NCBI GenBank assembly: GCA_910575565.1 | Contig: CAJTFL010000001.1 | Span: 62,001-126,000 of the forward strand | Direction: 5' to 3' | Origin: Lachnospiraceae bacterium | GTDB lineage: Bacteria > Bacillota > Clostridia > Lachnospirales > Lachnospiraceae | DNA length: 64,000 nt | Part shown: one piece after another, positions 12,235 through 21,149 of the stretch | Numbering within the stretch: position 1 is the first letter of the stretch | Layout: every line of letters begins with the position of its first letter | Program-made: the position numbers and the translations under genes | Notes under the pieces: generated by a model | The model's input: only the letters and a program-made list of their open reading frames with translations | The model's database searches: none | What the model was told of the DNA's origin: nothing

Positions 12235-12281
12235 AAAGCCCTGCCATATACAGAGACACTCTGTGGTGGCAGGGCTTTTTT
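12235..12281. terminator. Bidirectional terminator between convergent genes
   Basis: AAGCCCTGCCA and TGGCAGGGCTT form an 11-bp stem, followed by TTTTTT on the + strand and by a shorter T run on the - strand. It lies between the convergent nitroreductase and DUF1846 genes. Confidence 0.85.
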
Positions 12282-12342
12282 GAACTTCTTTTTTGCTGAT
12301 TATTTGTTTATCGGCTGCTTGTCATTTAAACTGTTTTGTTAT

Positions 12343-13821
12343 TTACCGGTAAATCTTTTTATGTTCATATACCGGCTCGGAGGTAAGCTGGATGCCAAGC
12401 TTCTTAAATGTGCCGATATCTACCGGGGACAGCATTACGGAAGTGTGCACCTGGCAGCCTTCCAGCTTAGGGAGCTGGGCAAGGGCTTTTTCGGCCATGG
12501 GATCGGTGGCGGCGCTGACGGAAAGGGCGATCAGCACCTCGTCCGTGTGGAGCCTGGGGTTATGGCTGCCCAAGTAGTTGGTTTTCAGCCTTTGGATAGG
12601 CTCGATGGCGGAGGGGGCGATTACATGGATATTGTGAGGGATATCCCCGTAAGCCTTCACCGCATTGAGCAAAAGGGCGGCGGATGCGCCCAGCAGGGCG
12701 CTGGTTTTCCCGGTGACGATCTGCCCGTCCCGAAGCTCCATGGCGGCTGCAGGGGCGCGTTCCGCAGCTGCCAGGGTATTGCAGACCCCGATCACCTGAC
12801 GCATGGAAGGGGCAATATTGTCCTTTTTCATTAAAAGCTCAATCTTATACACCTCGTCCTTGGAGCCTTCTTCCGTTACCAGCCGGTTTAAGGCCTGGTA
12901 GTACCGGCGGATGATCTCCTGATTGGAGGCTTCCCGGCAGGCGTTATCATCAACGATGCAGAAGCCGGCCATGTTTACCCCCATGTCAGTGGGGGATTTG
13001 TATGGGCTTTCCCCGTAGATCCCGTCAAAAATAGCGTTTAGCACCGGGAAGATTTCCACGTCCCGGTTATAGTTGACGGTAGTTTCCCCATAAGCTTCCA
13101 AGTGGAAGGGATCGATCATATTCACATCATTTAAGTCGGCGGTGGCCGCCTCGTAAGCCATATTGACCGGGTGCTTTAAGGGCAGGTTCCAGATAGGGAA
13201 GGTTTCAAATTTGGCGTAGCCCGCCTTGATTCCCCGCTTATTTTCATGGTAGAGCTGGGATAGGCAGGTGGCCATTTTGCCGCTGCCAGGGCCGGGGGCG
13301 GTGATAATCACCAGGGGCCTGGAAGTTTCGATGTAATCATTCTTCCCGTATCCCTCATCGCTGACGATCCGGGATACATTCCCGGGATAGCCCTCGATGG
13401 TGTAGTGGCGGTAAACCTTAATCCCCATGTGCTCCAGCTTATTGCGGAACTGCTTGGCGCTGGCCTGGCCGGAATACTGGGTGATGACTACGCTTCCCAC
13501 AAACAGGCCTGCATCCCGGAATTCCTGGATTAAGCGGAGCACGTCTACGTCGTATGTAATGCCAAGATCGTGGCGGACTTTGTTCTTTTCAATGTCAGCG
13601 GCGTTGATGGCAATGACGATTTCCGCCTGGTCGGCAAGCTGCAAAAGCATCCTTAGCTTGCTGTCCGGGGCAAACCCAGGCAGGACGCGGGAAGCGTGAT
13701 AATCGTCAAAAAGCTTTCCGCCGAATTCCAGATACAGCTTGTCTCCAAATTTGCTGATCCGTTCCCTGATTTTTTCTGACTGAAGGGAAAGGTATTTATT
13801 ATTATCAAATCCGATTTTCAT
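12343..13821 (-). CDS. DUF1846 domain-containing protein
   Basis: 492 residues from ATG 13819-13821, matching the usual family length of about 490-500. The frame also extends to a GTG at 13929, but that adds 36 residues not typical of the family. The N-terminus MKIGFDNNKYLSLQSEKIRERI and the block ADIEKNKVRHDLGITYDVDV (split) are characteristic. A nucleotide-binding-like segment PGPGSGKMATCLSQLY lies mid-protein. The family is widespread in Firmicutes; its biochemical role is not settled. Confidence 0.9.
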   Translation of the reverse strand: MKIGFDNNKYLSLQSEKIRERISKFGDKLYLEFGGKLFDDYHASRVLPGFAPDSKLRMLLQLADQAEIVIAINAADIEKNKVRHDLGITYDVDVLRLIQEFRDAGLFVGSVVITQYSGQASAKQFRNKLEHMGIKVYRHYTIEGYPGNVSRIVSDEGYGKNDYIETSRPLVIITAPGPGSGKMATCLSQLYHENKRGIKAGYAKFETFPIWNLPLKHPVNMAYEAATADLNDVNMIDPFHLEAYGETTVNYNRDVEIFPVLNAIFDGIYGESPYKSPTDMGVNMAGFCIVDDNACREASNQEIIRRYYQALNRLVTEEGSKDEVYKIELLMKKDNIAPSMRQVIGVCNTLAAAERAPAAAMELRDGQIVTGKTSALLGASAALLLNAVKAYGDIPHNIHVIAPSAIEPIQRLKTNYLGSHNPRLHTDEVLIALSVSAATDPMAEKALAQLPKLEGCQVHTSVMLSPVDIGTFKKLGIQLTSEPVYEHKKIYR

Positions 13822-14177
13822 AAACCGCACCAAGCCGCAAGGGAAAATTCCTGCATTTTCCTTTGGGGCGCAAACGTAAAGGCGAAAGATGGCGTCTGCA
13901 TTTTTTCCTTTCTTTCTTTTTTCCTTCACCTTTTTCCAATTAATCGTATCATGGATATTGTCTACGATTTCGTCCGAAATGTCAAGGCGGTTTTTTGCTT
14001 TTGCTCCTATTTGGATTGCAAAAATCGTTTCTTTATTACGATGCTTAAAATCTCTTCATTTCTAAGTAAAAAGTCAAATAATGCGATTATATAAGTGTTA
14101 TACTCGCATATTATCAAAGAAAATTGTATGATAGGAGTGCAAATAAGGTTGTATTTTAACTTAAAGGAGGAAAAAAG

Positions 14178-14780
14178 ATGGGGCATCGGATTTATGGTTA
14201 TGCAAGGGTTTCTTCAAAGGATCAGAACGCAACCCGCCAAATTGAAGCGTTAAAGCAGTATCCGGTAGAGGAGGGGAACATCTACCTGGAAAAAAAGAGC
14301 GGAAAGGATTTTAACCGCCCGGAATACCAGCGGCTTTTTGACCTTCTGCAAAACGGAGACATCCTGGTGATTAAAAGCATAGACCGCCTGGGCCGGAACT
14401 ATGATGAAACGCTGGAGCAGTGGAGGGTGATTACGAAGGAAAAAAACGTAAACGTGGTGGTGCTGGATATGCCGATCTTAAACACGTACCAGGACTGCGA
14501 TTTGACCAGGAAGCTGATCTCCGATATTGTGCTGCAGCTGTTAAGCTATGTGGCGCAGCAGGAGCGGGAATTTATCCGCCAAAGGCAGACGGAGGGGATT
14601 GCCCTGGCAAAGGCCAAGGGAATCCATTTTGGGCCGCCAAAAAAGCAGAGGGGAGAAAGCTATCTGCTGTGCCTGAAGCTGTGGAAAAGGGGGGAGATTT
14701 CCGCCCGGTGCGCAGCGGATCAGCTGGGAGTCTGCCATAAAACCTTCCTGCGGTGGGCTAGGGAAGATTCCCATAGGTAA
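14178..14780 (+). CDS. Serine recombinase (resolvase/invertase family)
   Basis: 200 residues. The N-terminal catalytic domain has YARVSSKDQN with the nucleophilic serine in the usual position near residue 12, and SIDRLGRNYDE with the conserved arginines. A short C-terminal segment, ISARCAADQLGVCHKTFLRW, is a helix-turn-helix of the resolvase type. AAAGGAGG sits ideally before the ATG. Upstream, ATGCGA (14081-14086) and TCGCAT (14104-14109) form a small inverted repeat that could be an operator or part of a recombination site. No other mobile-element genes adjoin it. Confidence 0.88.
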   Translation: MGHRIYGYARVSSKDQNATRQIEALKQYPVEEGNIYLEKKSGKDFNRPEYQRLFDLLQNGDILVIKSIDRLGRNYDETLEQWRVITKEKNVNVVVLDMPILNTYQDCDLTRKLISDIVLQLLSYVAQQEREFIRQRQTEGIALAKAKGIHFGPPKKQRGESYLLCLKLWKRGEISARCAADQLGVCHKTFLRWAREDSHR

Positions 14781-14881
14781 AACGCAGGGAAGATTCAATG
14801 TACAATAATCAGATGCAAAATGAGCGTGAATATGGTATTATGATAAAAACAAAAATAAGGAAACGAAACAGAGGTGAAACA

Positions 14882-15760
14882 ATGGAGGAAAAGAAAAAAA
14901 GCCCGGCCTTACTGGCAGTGCTGGCCTTATTTGCCCTATTGGCTCTGGGGATCAGCTTGGCGGTTTACCTGGCTGGGGGAAGAAAAGAGATCGCAGAAAC
15001 GCCTGAAGAAACAAAAGCCCAGACGGAGGAAATCCGGATTTCCCAGACGGAGGAGGAGAGCACCAAGGCTCCTGCAAAGACGGAGAAGGAGACGGAATAT
15101 GTGTCTCCCATTGATTTTCAGGCTCTTTGGGCGGTGAACCCGGATGTGGTGGGATGGATCACCATACCAGATACCCGGATTGACTATCCGATCCTTCAGG
15201 GAAAGGATAATGACCAGTACCTTCATACGGACATGGAGGGAAATGAGACGGTGGCAGGGGAGATTTTCCTGGATTTTGAGGACGAGGGAGATTTTTCCAG
15301 TCTTCACAATGTAATTTATGGCCATCATATGAAAAATGGAACCATGTTTAAGGATGTGGTGTATTTCAAGGAACAGGAATTTTTTGATGCCCATGGCCAG
15401 ATTGTGATTTACACACCGCAGCGGGAGATCCATTTGGAACCCTTGGCTGCCCTTTATACTTCCCCTGACGGCATCCGCAGGAAAACGTATTTCCGGTCGG
15501 AGGAAAGCTTTTGCGGGTATGTGGAGGCGATGACGGAGGGGGCGCTGGCGAAAAAGGAGCCGAGGCAGAAAGTGGAAAGGCTGTATTCCTTCGTTACCTG
15601 CAGCTATGAATTTCCCAATGCCAGGACGATTTTATATGCCTATGAGGTGGATAAAACCGGGTCAAAAAAGCGGGATTTTCATGCCGCGCCGAAGGAACAG
15701 GATAGAACGGACGGGCAGGAGGAAGGGGAAATGGGAATAACCGCTGGGAGCCGGGAATAA
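14882..15760 (+). CDS. srtB: Class B sortase
   Basis: 292 residues from ATG 14882, preceded by AGAGGTG; an in-frame ATG at 14798 lacks a site. Sortases cleave a sorting motif on secreted proteins and join them to peptidoglycan. An N-terminal membrane segment (about 9-28) is followed by an acidic linker and the sortase B barrel. The likely triad is H148 in GHHMKNGTMF, C240 in FVTCSYEF and R248 in NARTILYA. No protein with an obvious NPxTG-type signal is visible nearby. The gene for a D,D-carboxypeptidase follows. Confidence 0.92.
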   Translation: MEEKKKSPALLAVLALFALLALGISLAVYLAGGRKEIAETPEETKAQTEEIRISQTEEESTKAPAKTEKETEYVSPIDFQALWAVNPDVVGWITIPDTRIDYPILQGKDNDQYLHTDMEGNETVAGEIFLDFEDEGDFSSLHNVIYGHHMKNGTMFKDVVYFKEQEFFDAHGQIVIYTPQREIHLEPLAALYTSPDGIRRKTYFRSEESFCGYVEAMTEGALAKKEPRQKVERLYSFVTCSYEFPNARTILYAYEVDKTGSKKRDFHAAPKEQDRTDGQEEGEMGITAGSRE

Positions 15761-15792
15761 ACTGAAATGACGGAAACAAGGCGGTGTTTATC

Positions 15793-17031
15793 ATGGTCTT
15801 AAGGAAACGGATGTGGGCAATGCTTATGGGAATTTTTGCATTTTCCATTATATGGGCAGCTGCTTCTTTTGCTGAGGAAGGCGGCAGGCAGGAGGAGCTT
15901 GGCCTTTATTCTCAGTCGGCGGTTTTGATGGATGGAAAAAGCGGGCGCGTGCTTTGGGAGAAAAATGGGGACGTAATCAGGCCGATGGCCAGCACGACAA
16001 AGATAATGACCTGCATCCTGGCGCTGGAGTCAGGCCTTTACCAGGATAAGGTCATGGAGGTTTCCCCTGCCGCCGCCGCCCAGCCCCAGGTCCATTTAGG
16101 GATGCGTGTTGGGCAGCGTTTTTTCACAAAGGATCTTCTGTATTCGCTGATGCTGGAATCCCATAATGATTCCGCCGTGGCCATAGCGGAAGCGGCGGCG
16201 GGAAGCGTCCCGGAATTTGCCAGGCGGATGAATGAAAAGGCTAGGGAGCTTGGCTGCGAGGATACCTGGTTTATTACGCCCAACGGCCTGGATAAAAACG
16301 AATTGGATGAGCAGGGAAAGGAGCATGCCCATTCCACTACGGCCAGGGATCTGGCGAAAATCCTCAGCTACTGTATTTTAGATTCGCCTAAATCCGAAGA
16401 GTTCCTTAAAATTACCAGGACATCGGATTACCGTTTTCAGGATGCGGATGGGAAGGGAGATTACCAGTGCCGCAACCATAACGCGCTGCTGACGATGATG
16501 GAGGGGGCGGTGTCGGGGAAAACCGGCTTTACCGGGGGAGCCGGGTACTGCTACGTTGGGGCGGTGGAGGATGGAGACAGGGTATTTGTCATTGCCCTTT
16601 TAGGATGCGGCTGGCCGCCCCATAAAACCTACAAATGGTCCGATGCCAAGGCGCTTTTTCGTTATGGGGAGGAGAATTACCAGTACCGGGATATTTACCG
16701 CAGGGCAAAGCTTTTCCCTATAGGGGTTTTCGACGGGGTGGCGGAAGACGGCTGGGTTTCGGAACAATGCCAGATTGGCCTTTTTGTGCCTCAGGAGGAA
16801 TTTAAGGTGCTTTTAGGGGAGGAGGATCAGGTTAAGATTGTAAAAAAGCTTCCTAAAGCCTTGAAGGCGCCTGTAGAAAAAAATGCCAAGGTAGGGGAAG
16901 TGGAATACTACTTAAATGGCGTAAAAATCGGCGCTTACCCTATCCTGGCCAAAGAGGGCGTAAAACGGTTTTCCTTTTCCTGGTGCGTGGAAAAAGTGGA
17001 AAAAGCTTTTTTCATGCAAAGGGCGCGCTAA
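15793..17031 (+). CDS. D-alanyl-D-alanine carboxypeptidase (DacF/PBP5 type)
   Basis: 412 residues from ATG 15793, with AAGGCGGTG six bases upstream. It trims the terminal D-Ala from peptidoglycan stem peptides. The N-terminus is a signal peptide (about 1-28). The penicillin-binding motifs are S67-x-x-K70 (STTK), S123-H-N and K243-T-G. A C-terminal beta-rich domain (from about 310) matches the PBP5 C-terminal domain; the end KAFFMQRAR may be a membrane-associating helix. It lies just downstream of the sortase gene and may share its transcript. Confidence 0.93.
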   Translation: MVLRKRMWAMLMGIFAFSIIWAAASFAEEGGRQEELGLYSQSAVLMDGKSGRVLWEKNGDVIRPMASTTKIMTCILALESGLYQDKVMEVSPAAAAQPQVHLGMRVGQRFFTKDLLYSLMLESHNDSAVAIAEAAAGSVPEFARRMNEKARELGCEDTWFITPNGLDKNELDEQGKEHAHSTTARDLAKILSYCILDSPKSEEFLKITRTSDYRFQDADGKGDYQCRNHNALLTMMEGAVSGKTGFTGGAGYCYVGAVEDGDRVFVIALLGCGWPPHKTYKWSDAKALFRYGEENYQYRDIYRRAKLFPIGVFDGVAEDGWVSEQCQIGLFVPQEEFKVLLGEEDQVKIVKKLPKALKAPVEKNAKVGEVEYYLNGVKIGAYPILAKEGVKRFSFSWCVEKVEKAFFMQRAR

Positions 17032-17139
17032 AGGAGGTTAATCCTTTCGGTTTATGCCATGACGGCTCCCTGGCGGTCAGCCATGGGCTGATGCTGTTTT
17101 GGGGGCATTAATATATTGTGAATTTCCTGTCGAAATGAC

Positions 17140-17168
17140 TTGATATTTTTGGCATAAGAGTATAAAAT
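17140..17168 (+). promoter_or_regulatory. Promoter of the Na+ decarboxylase operon
   Basis: TTGATA at 17140-17145, a 17-bp spacer and TAAAAT at 17163-17168, about 95 bp before the first start codon. No riboswitch fold was recognised in the leader. Confidence 0.7.
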
Positions 17169-17262
17169 TATAATGCAGATTTTTTTGATTTACTGGGAGT
17201 TCGTTTGATGCGCTGCGTCAAATGGGTTCCTGTCAAAATATTTAAAAATGGAGGACTGCGAA

Positions 17263-18714
17263 ATGAGTAATTCAGCACAAACTTCAGCAAGTAAAAGAAT
17301 TGAAGCTTTACTTGATGAAAACAGTTTTGTAGAAGTCGGCGGATTGATCAATGCCAGGTCAACAGACTTCAACATGACTGAACAGGAAACACCTGCTGAC
17401 GGTGTAGTGACCGGCTACGGCACTATCGACGGCAACCTTGTGTATGTGTACAGCCAGGATGCTGCGGTATTAGGCGGCTCTGTAGGCGAGATGCACGCAA
17501 AGAAAATCTCTGGCATCTATGCCATGGCGATGAAGATGGGGGCTCCCGTGATCGGTTTAGTGGATTGTGCGGGCCTGCGTCTCCAGGAAGCTACGGATGC
17601 CCTTGACGGCTTCGGCCAGATGTATTTAAGCCAGACGATGGCCTCAGGTGTGATTCCTCAGATTACGGCAGTTTTCGGCGTCTGCGGCGGCGGCATGGCG
17701 GTGTCTGCGGCTATCACGGATTTCACCTTTATGGAAGAGAAGAAGGGGAAGCTGTTTGTGAATTCCCCTAATGCGCTGGATCATAACTATACGGCAAAGT
17801 GTGATACCGCTTCCGCCAAGTTCCAGAGCGAGGACGCGGGCATGGTGGACTATGTTGGGGATGAGGCTTCGATCATGAGCGAGATCCGCACCCTGGTTTC
17901 CATCCTTCCGGCGAATAACGAAGACGATATGTCCTATGAGGAATGCACAGACGATTTAAACCGTGTATGCGAAGGCTTGGAAGGCTGTGTGGGAGATACC
18001 GCCCTTGCCTTAAAGCTGGTATCGGACGATAATTTCTTTATGGAGCTTAAGAAGATGTACGCGCCGGAGATGGTGACGGGCTTTATCCGCTTAAACGGCA
18101 CGACGGTGGGCTGTGTCGCCAACCGCACGGAGGAGTATGCCGACGGGGAAAAGACCGCTTCCTATGATGCCGTGCTTACGGCCAACGGATGCGCGAAGGC
18201 GGCGGATTTCGTGAATTTCTGCGATGCCTTCAATATCCCCCTCCTTACCCTGGTGAATGTTAAGGGCTACAAGGCGGATAAGCATTCCGAGAGGAAGATT
18301 GCCAGGGCGGCGGCTAAGTTAACGTATGCCTTTGCCAATGCCACTGTTCCCAAGGTAACGGTAGTTGCGGGACAGGCTTTTGGCAGCGCGTACCTGACCA
18401 TGGCCAGCAAGTCCCTTGGGGCGGATGTGGTTTACGCCTGGCCGGCCGCTTCCATCGGCATGATGGACGGGACTGCGGCGGCGAAGATTATGTATGCGGA
18501 CGAGATTGGGGCATCGGACAATGCCGCTGCATTGATTGCCCAGAAGGCAGCTGCTTACGAGGAAAAGCAGTCCAGCGCCGTGGCTGCGGCAAGGAGAGGC
18601 TATGTGGATGACATTATTGAGGCTGGTGATACCAGAAAGCGGGTGATCGCGGCATTTGAGATGCTGTTCACAAAGAGAGAGGGCCGTCCGGACAAAAAAC
18701 ACGGTACTGTTTAA
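17263..18714 (+). CDS. Biotin-dependent acyl-CoA carboxyltransferase subunit (MmdA/12S-like)
   Basis: 483 residues from ATG 17263 (GGAGGA seven bases upstream; ATG 17248 overlaps that site). It has two crotonase-fold halves: VLGGSVGEMHAKKISGIYAMA and the glycine-rich FGVCGGGMAVSAA (N half), then TLVNVKGYKADKHSE and GQAFGSAYLTMASKS (C half). In this family the subunit moves carboxyl groups between an acyl-CoA and carrier biotin. First gene of an operon with OadG-like, biotin carrier, OadB and OadA/5S-like subunits. The acyl-CoA could be propionyl/methylmalonyl-CoA or another short-chain CoA; sequence alone does not decide. Confidence 0.88.
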   Translation: MSNSAQTSASKRIEALLDENSFVEVGGLINARSTDFNMTEQETPADGVVTGYGTIDGNLVYVYSQDAAVLGGSVGEMHAKKISGIYAMAMKMGAPVIGLVDCAGLRLQEATDALDGFGQMYLSQTMASGVIPQITAVFGVCGGGMAVSAAITDFTFMEEKKGKLFVNSPNALDHNYTAKCDTASAKFQSEDAGMVDYVGDEASIMSEIRTLVSILPANNEDDMSYEECTDDLNRVCEGLEGCVGDTALALKLVSDDNFFMELKKMYAPEMVTGFIRLNGTTVGCVANRTEEYADGEKTASYDAVLTANGCAKAADFVNFCDAFNIPLLTLVNVKGYKADKHSERKIARAAAKLTYAFANATVPKVTVVAGQAFGSAYLTMASKSLGADVVYAWPAASIGMMDGTAAAKIMYADEIGASDNAAALIAQKAAAYEEKQSSAVAAARRGYVDDIIEAGDTRKRVIAAFEMLFTKREGRPDKKHGTV

Positions 18715-18732
18715 AAACGAGGTGACGGAAAT

Positions 18733-19491
18733 ATGAAAATAAAAAGAAATCTATTTGCCATCATTGCCATGGTACTGTGCATGGGCATCTTTGCCGGGTG
18801 CGCGAAGCGGGAGGAAGAGCCCCAGGATGCCCAGATGCTTTCAGAGATTGCCGAGGCTTCAGGGGGTATCCTGGAACAGCTGGCAGCATTTGACGACGAA
18901 ATGTTAAAGGGCATGATTGAGCAGTATGAGGACAGCGGGGAGTCTGCCATGGCAGGGGCCATGGAGTCTTGGCTTACCACGAAGGAAGAGCTGGGAAGCT
19001 TTGTTAAGGTGGAAAGCTCCTCCACCGAGTTTAAGGATAAGCAGTACGTGTGCTCGGTAAATGCTTCATTTGAGAAGCGTGCCCTGGATGCAACCATTGT
19101 CTTTACCAAGCAGGGGATGCTGGTGAATATGGAATTTGCCCCGGTATACACCCTTAGGGAGAACATGGGGCGTGCGGCGATCCATACGCTTATCGGCATG
19201 GGAACCGTATTCATTGTCCTGATCTTTATCAGCCTGATTATCGGCTGCTTTAAGTATATTAACCAGTGGGAGAAGAGCAAGGCGGTAAAGGCTTTGGCAG
19301 CAGTCCCGGCGCCTGCAGCGCCAGCCCCAGCCCCGGCTCCGGCCTATGAGGCAAAAGAGGAGCTGGCAGACGATCTGGAGCTGGTAGCGGTGATCACGGC
19401 GGCTATCGCCGCATCGGAAAATACTTCCGCAGACGGCCTGGTGGTGCGCTCCATCAGACGGAAATCAGGCGCGAAGTGGAAGCGGGCATAA
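18733..19491 (+). CDS. OadG-family decarboxylase gamma/delta subunit with lipoprotein-like N-terminus
   Basis: 252 residues. A type II signal (CMGIFAGC) suggests lipidation at about C20. An exported domain of about 130 residues follows, then a membrane helix (TLIGMGTVFIVLIFISLII), a Pro/Ala linker (APAPAPAPAYEA) and the OadG-like tail LVAVITAAIAASEN. OadG subunits anchor and assemble sodium-pump decarboxylases. The extra N-terminal domain makes it much longer than the usual 80-120 residues. Starts 18 bp after the carboxyltransferase gene. Confidence 0.82.
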   Translation: MKIKRNLFAIIAMVLCMGIFAGCAKREEEPQDAQMLSEIAEASGGILEQLAAFDDEMLKGMIEQYEDSGESAMAGAMESWLTTKEELGSFVKVESSSTEFKDKQYVCSVNASFEKRALDATIVFTKQGMLVNMEFAPVYTLRENMGRAAIHTLIGMGTVFIVLIFISLIIGCFKYINQWEKSKAVKALAAVPAPAAPAPAPAPAYEAKEELADDLELVAVITAAIAASENTSADGLVVRSIRRKSGAKWKRA

Positions 19492-19540
19492 GGGCTCCCA
19501 AAAGGAAATAACCATATTGAATATTTAGGAGGATTTCATC

Positions 19541-19918
19541 ATGAAAAATTATACAATTACCGTAAATGGCATTGTTTATGAAGTAACCGTTGAAGAAGGC
19601 ATTTCCGGCGGCGCAGCCCCGGCAGCACCCGCAGCTCCGAAGGCAGCCCCCAAGGCGGCTCCCGCAGCAGCGCCTAAGGCGGCAGCTCCCGCAGGGGCGG
19701 CAGGCTCCGTGACCGTGGCGGCTCCCATGCCCGGCAAGATCCTGGCAGTGAAGGCTTCCGTAGGCCAGGCAGTGAAGAAGGGCGACGTGATCCTGGTTCT
19801 GGAAGCAATGAAGATGGAAAATGATATCGTAGCTCCGCAGGACGGCACGATTGCCACCATTAATGCAGCGGCAGGGGATTCTGTTGAGGCAGGTGCAGTG
19901 ATCGCTACTTTAAATTAG
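19541..19918 (+). CDS. Biotin carboxyl carrier subunit of the decarboxylase
   Basis: 125 residues. After a short N-terminal strand region (YTITVNGIVYEVTVEE) comes a flexible Ala/Pro/Lys linker (about 28-58) and then a biotinyl domain with EAMKMEND; K91 is the expected biotinylation site. It shuttles CO2 between the soluble transferases and the membrane subunit. GGAGG precedes the ATG. Third gene of the operon. Confidence 0.95.
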   Translation: MKNYTITVNGIVYEVTVEEGISGGAAPAAPAAPKAAPKAAPAAAPKAAAPAGAAGSVTVAAPMPGKILAVKASVGQAVKKGDVILVLEAMKMENDIVAPQDGTIATINAAAGDSVEAGAVIATLN

Positions 19919-19964
19919 AATGAAGAATGCATAAGCTTATGCATTCCTGACGGAGGGATTCAAT

Positions 19965-21110
19965 ATGGATTTTGCGAGTACATTTAATAACCTTCTTCAT
20001 CAGATGGCATTCTTCAATTTAACCGTAGGCAACTTTTTAATGATTGGCGTGGCTTTCGTATTCCTGTACTTAGCCATTCGGAAAGGCTTTGAGCCGCTGC
20101 TTTTAGTGCCCATTGCCTTTGGTATGCTTTTGGTTAATATTTACCCGGAAATTATGGCATCTCCTGAAGATACTTCCAACGGAGTAGGCGGTCTTCTCCA
20201 CTACTTCTTTATCCTGGATGAGTGGAGCATTCTGCCATCCCTGATTTTCATGGGCGTAGGCGCTATGACGGATTTCGGGCCGCTGATTGCTAACCCCAAA
20301 AGCTTCCTTTTAGGGGCGGCCGCCCAGTTTGGCATTTACAGCGCATACTTCTTTGCTATCCTGATGGGCTTTAACGGCAAGGCGGCGGCAGCTATCTCCA
20401 TTATCGGCGGCGCTGACGGCCCTACCTCCATTTTCCTGGCAGGAAAGCTGGGGCAGTCTACCCTGATGGGGCCGATTGCCGTGGCGGCTTACTCCTATAT
20501 GGCCCTGGTTCCCATTATCCAGCCTCCCATTATGAAGCTGTTCACCACAGAGAAAGAGCGCAAGATTAAGATGGAGCAGCTCCGCCCGGTTTCCAAGCTG
20601 GAAAAGATCCTGTTCCCCATTATCGTTACCACCGTGGTCTGCCTGATTCTGCCCTCCACCGCTCCTTTGGTAGGTATGCTGATGCTTGGCAATCTGTTCC
20701 GTGAGTCCGGCGTGGTAAAGCAGCTGACCGAGACGGCTTCCAATGCCCTGATGTATATCGTGGTTATTTTGCTGGGAACCTCCGTAGGCGCCTCTACCAG
20801 CGCTGAGGCTTTCCTTAACTGGGATACCTTAAAGATCGTGGCGCTGGGTCTGATTGCTTTTGGCATCGGCACGGCTGCAGGCGTGCTGTTCGGGAAGGCC
20901 ATGTGCAAGCTTAGCGGAGGAAAGGTAAATCCGCTGATCGGTTCCGCAGGCGTATCTGCAGTGCCTATGGCTGCCCGTGTGTCCCAGAAGGTGGGTTCCG
21001 AGGCGGATCCTACCAACTTCCTGCTGATGCACGCCATGGGTCCGAACGTGGCAGGCGTAATCGGCACGGCAGTTGCAGCCGGGGCATTTATGGCGATTTT
21101 CGGAGTATAA
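19965..21110 (+). CDS. oadB: Na+-translocating decarboxylase beta subunit
   Basis: 381 residues with about nine to eleven membrane segments. It releases CO2 from carboxybiotin and couples this to Na+ export. Family motifs include [16 protein letters not shown] [28 protein letters not shown] and, near the end, [20 protein letters not shown] with [18 protein letters not shown] paralogue lies at 47612. Fourth gene of the operon. Confidence 0.95.
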   Translation: MDFASTFNNLLHQMAFFNLTVGNFLMIGVAFVFLYLAIRKGFEPLLLVPIAFGMLLVNIYPEIMASPEDTSNGVGGLLHYFFILDEWSILPSLIFMGVGAMTDFGPLIANPKSFLLGAAAQFGIYSAYFFAILMGFNGKAAAAISIIGGADGPTSIFLAGKLGQSTLMGPIAVAAYSYMALVPIIQPPIMKLFTTEKERKIKMEQLRPVSKLEKILFPIIVTTVVCLILPSTAPLVGMLMLGNLFRESGVVKQLTETASNALMYIVVILLGTSVGASTSAEAFLNWDTLKIVALGLIAFGIGTAAGVLFGKAMCKLSGGKVNPLIGSAGVSAVPMAARVSQKVGSEADPTNFLLMHAMGPNVAGVIGTAVAAGAFMAIFGV

Positions 21111-21149
21111 AACTGAACGTTAATTAATGAATTTTAGGAGGAAATAATC

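Noticed and set aside
12280..12834. Open frame of 184 codons opposite the DUF1846 gene
   Set aside because: It is antisense to a clear conserved gene and begins inside the terminator.
14178..14780. Serine recombinase considered as the mark of a prophage or integrative element
   Set aside because: No phage structural, conjugation or excision genes adjoin it, and the neighbours are ordinary cell-wall genes of the same composition.
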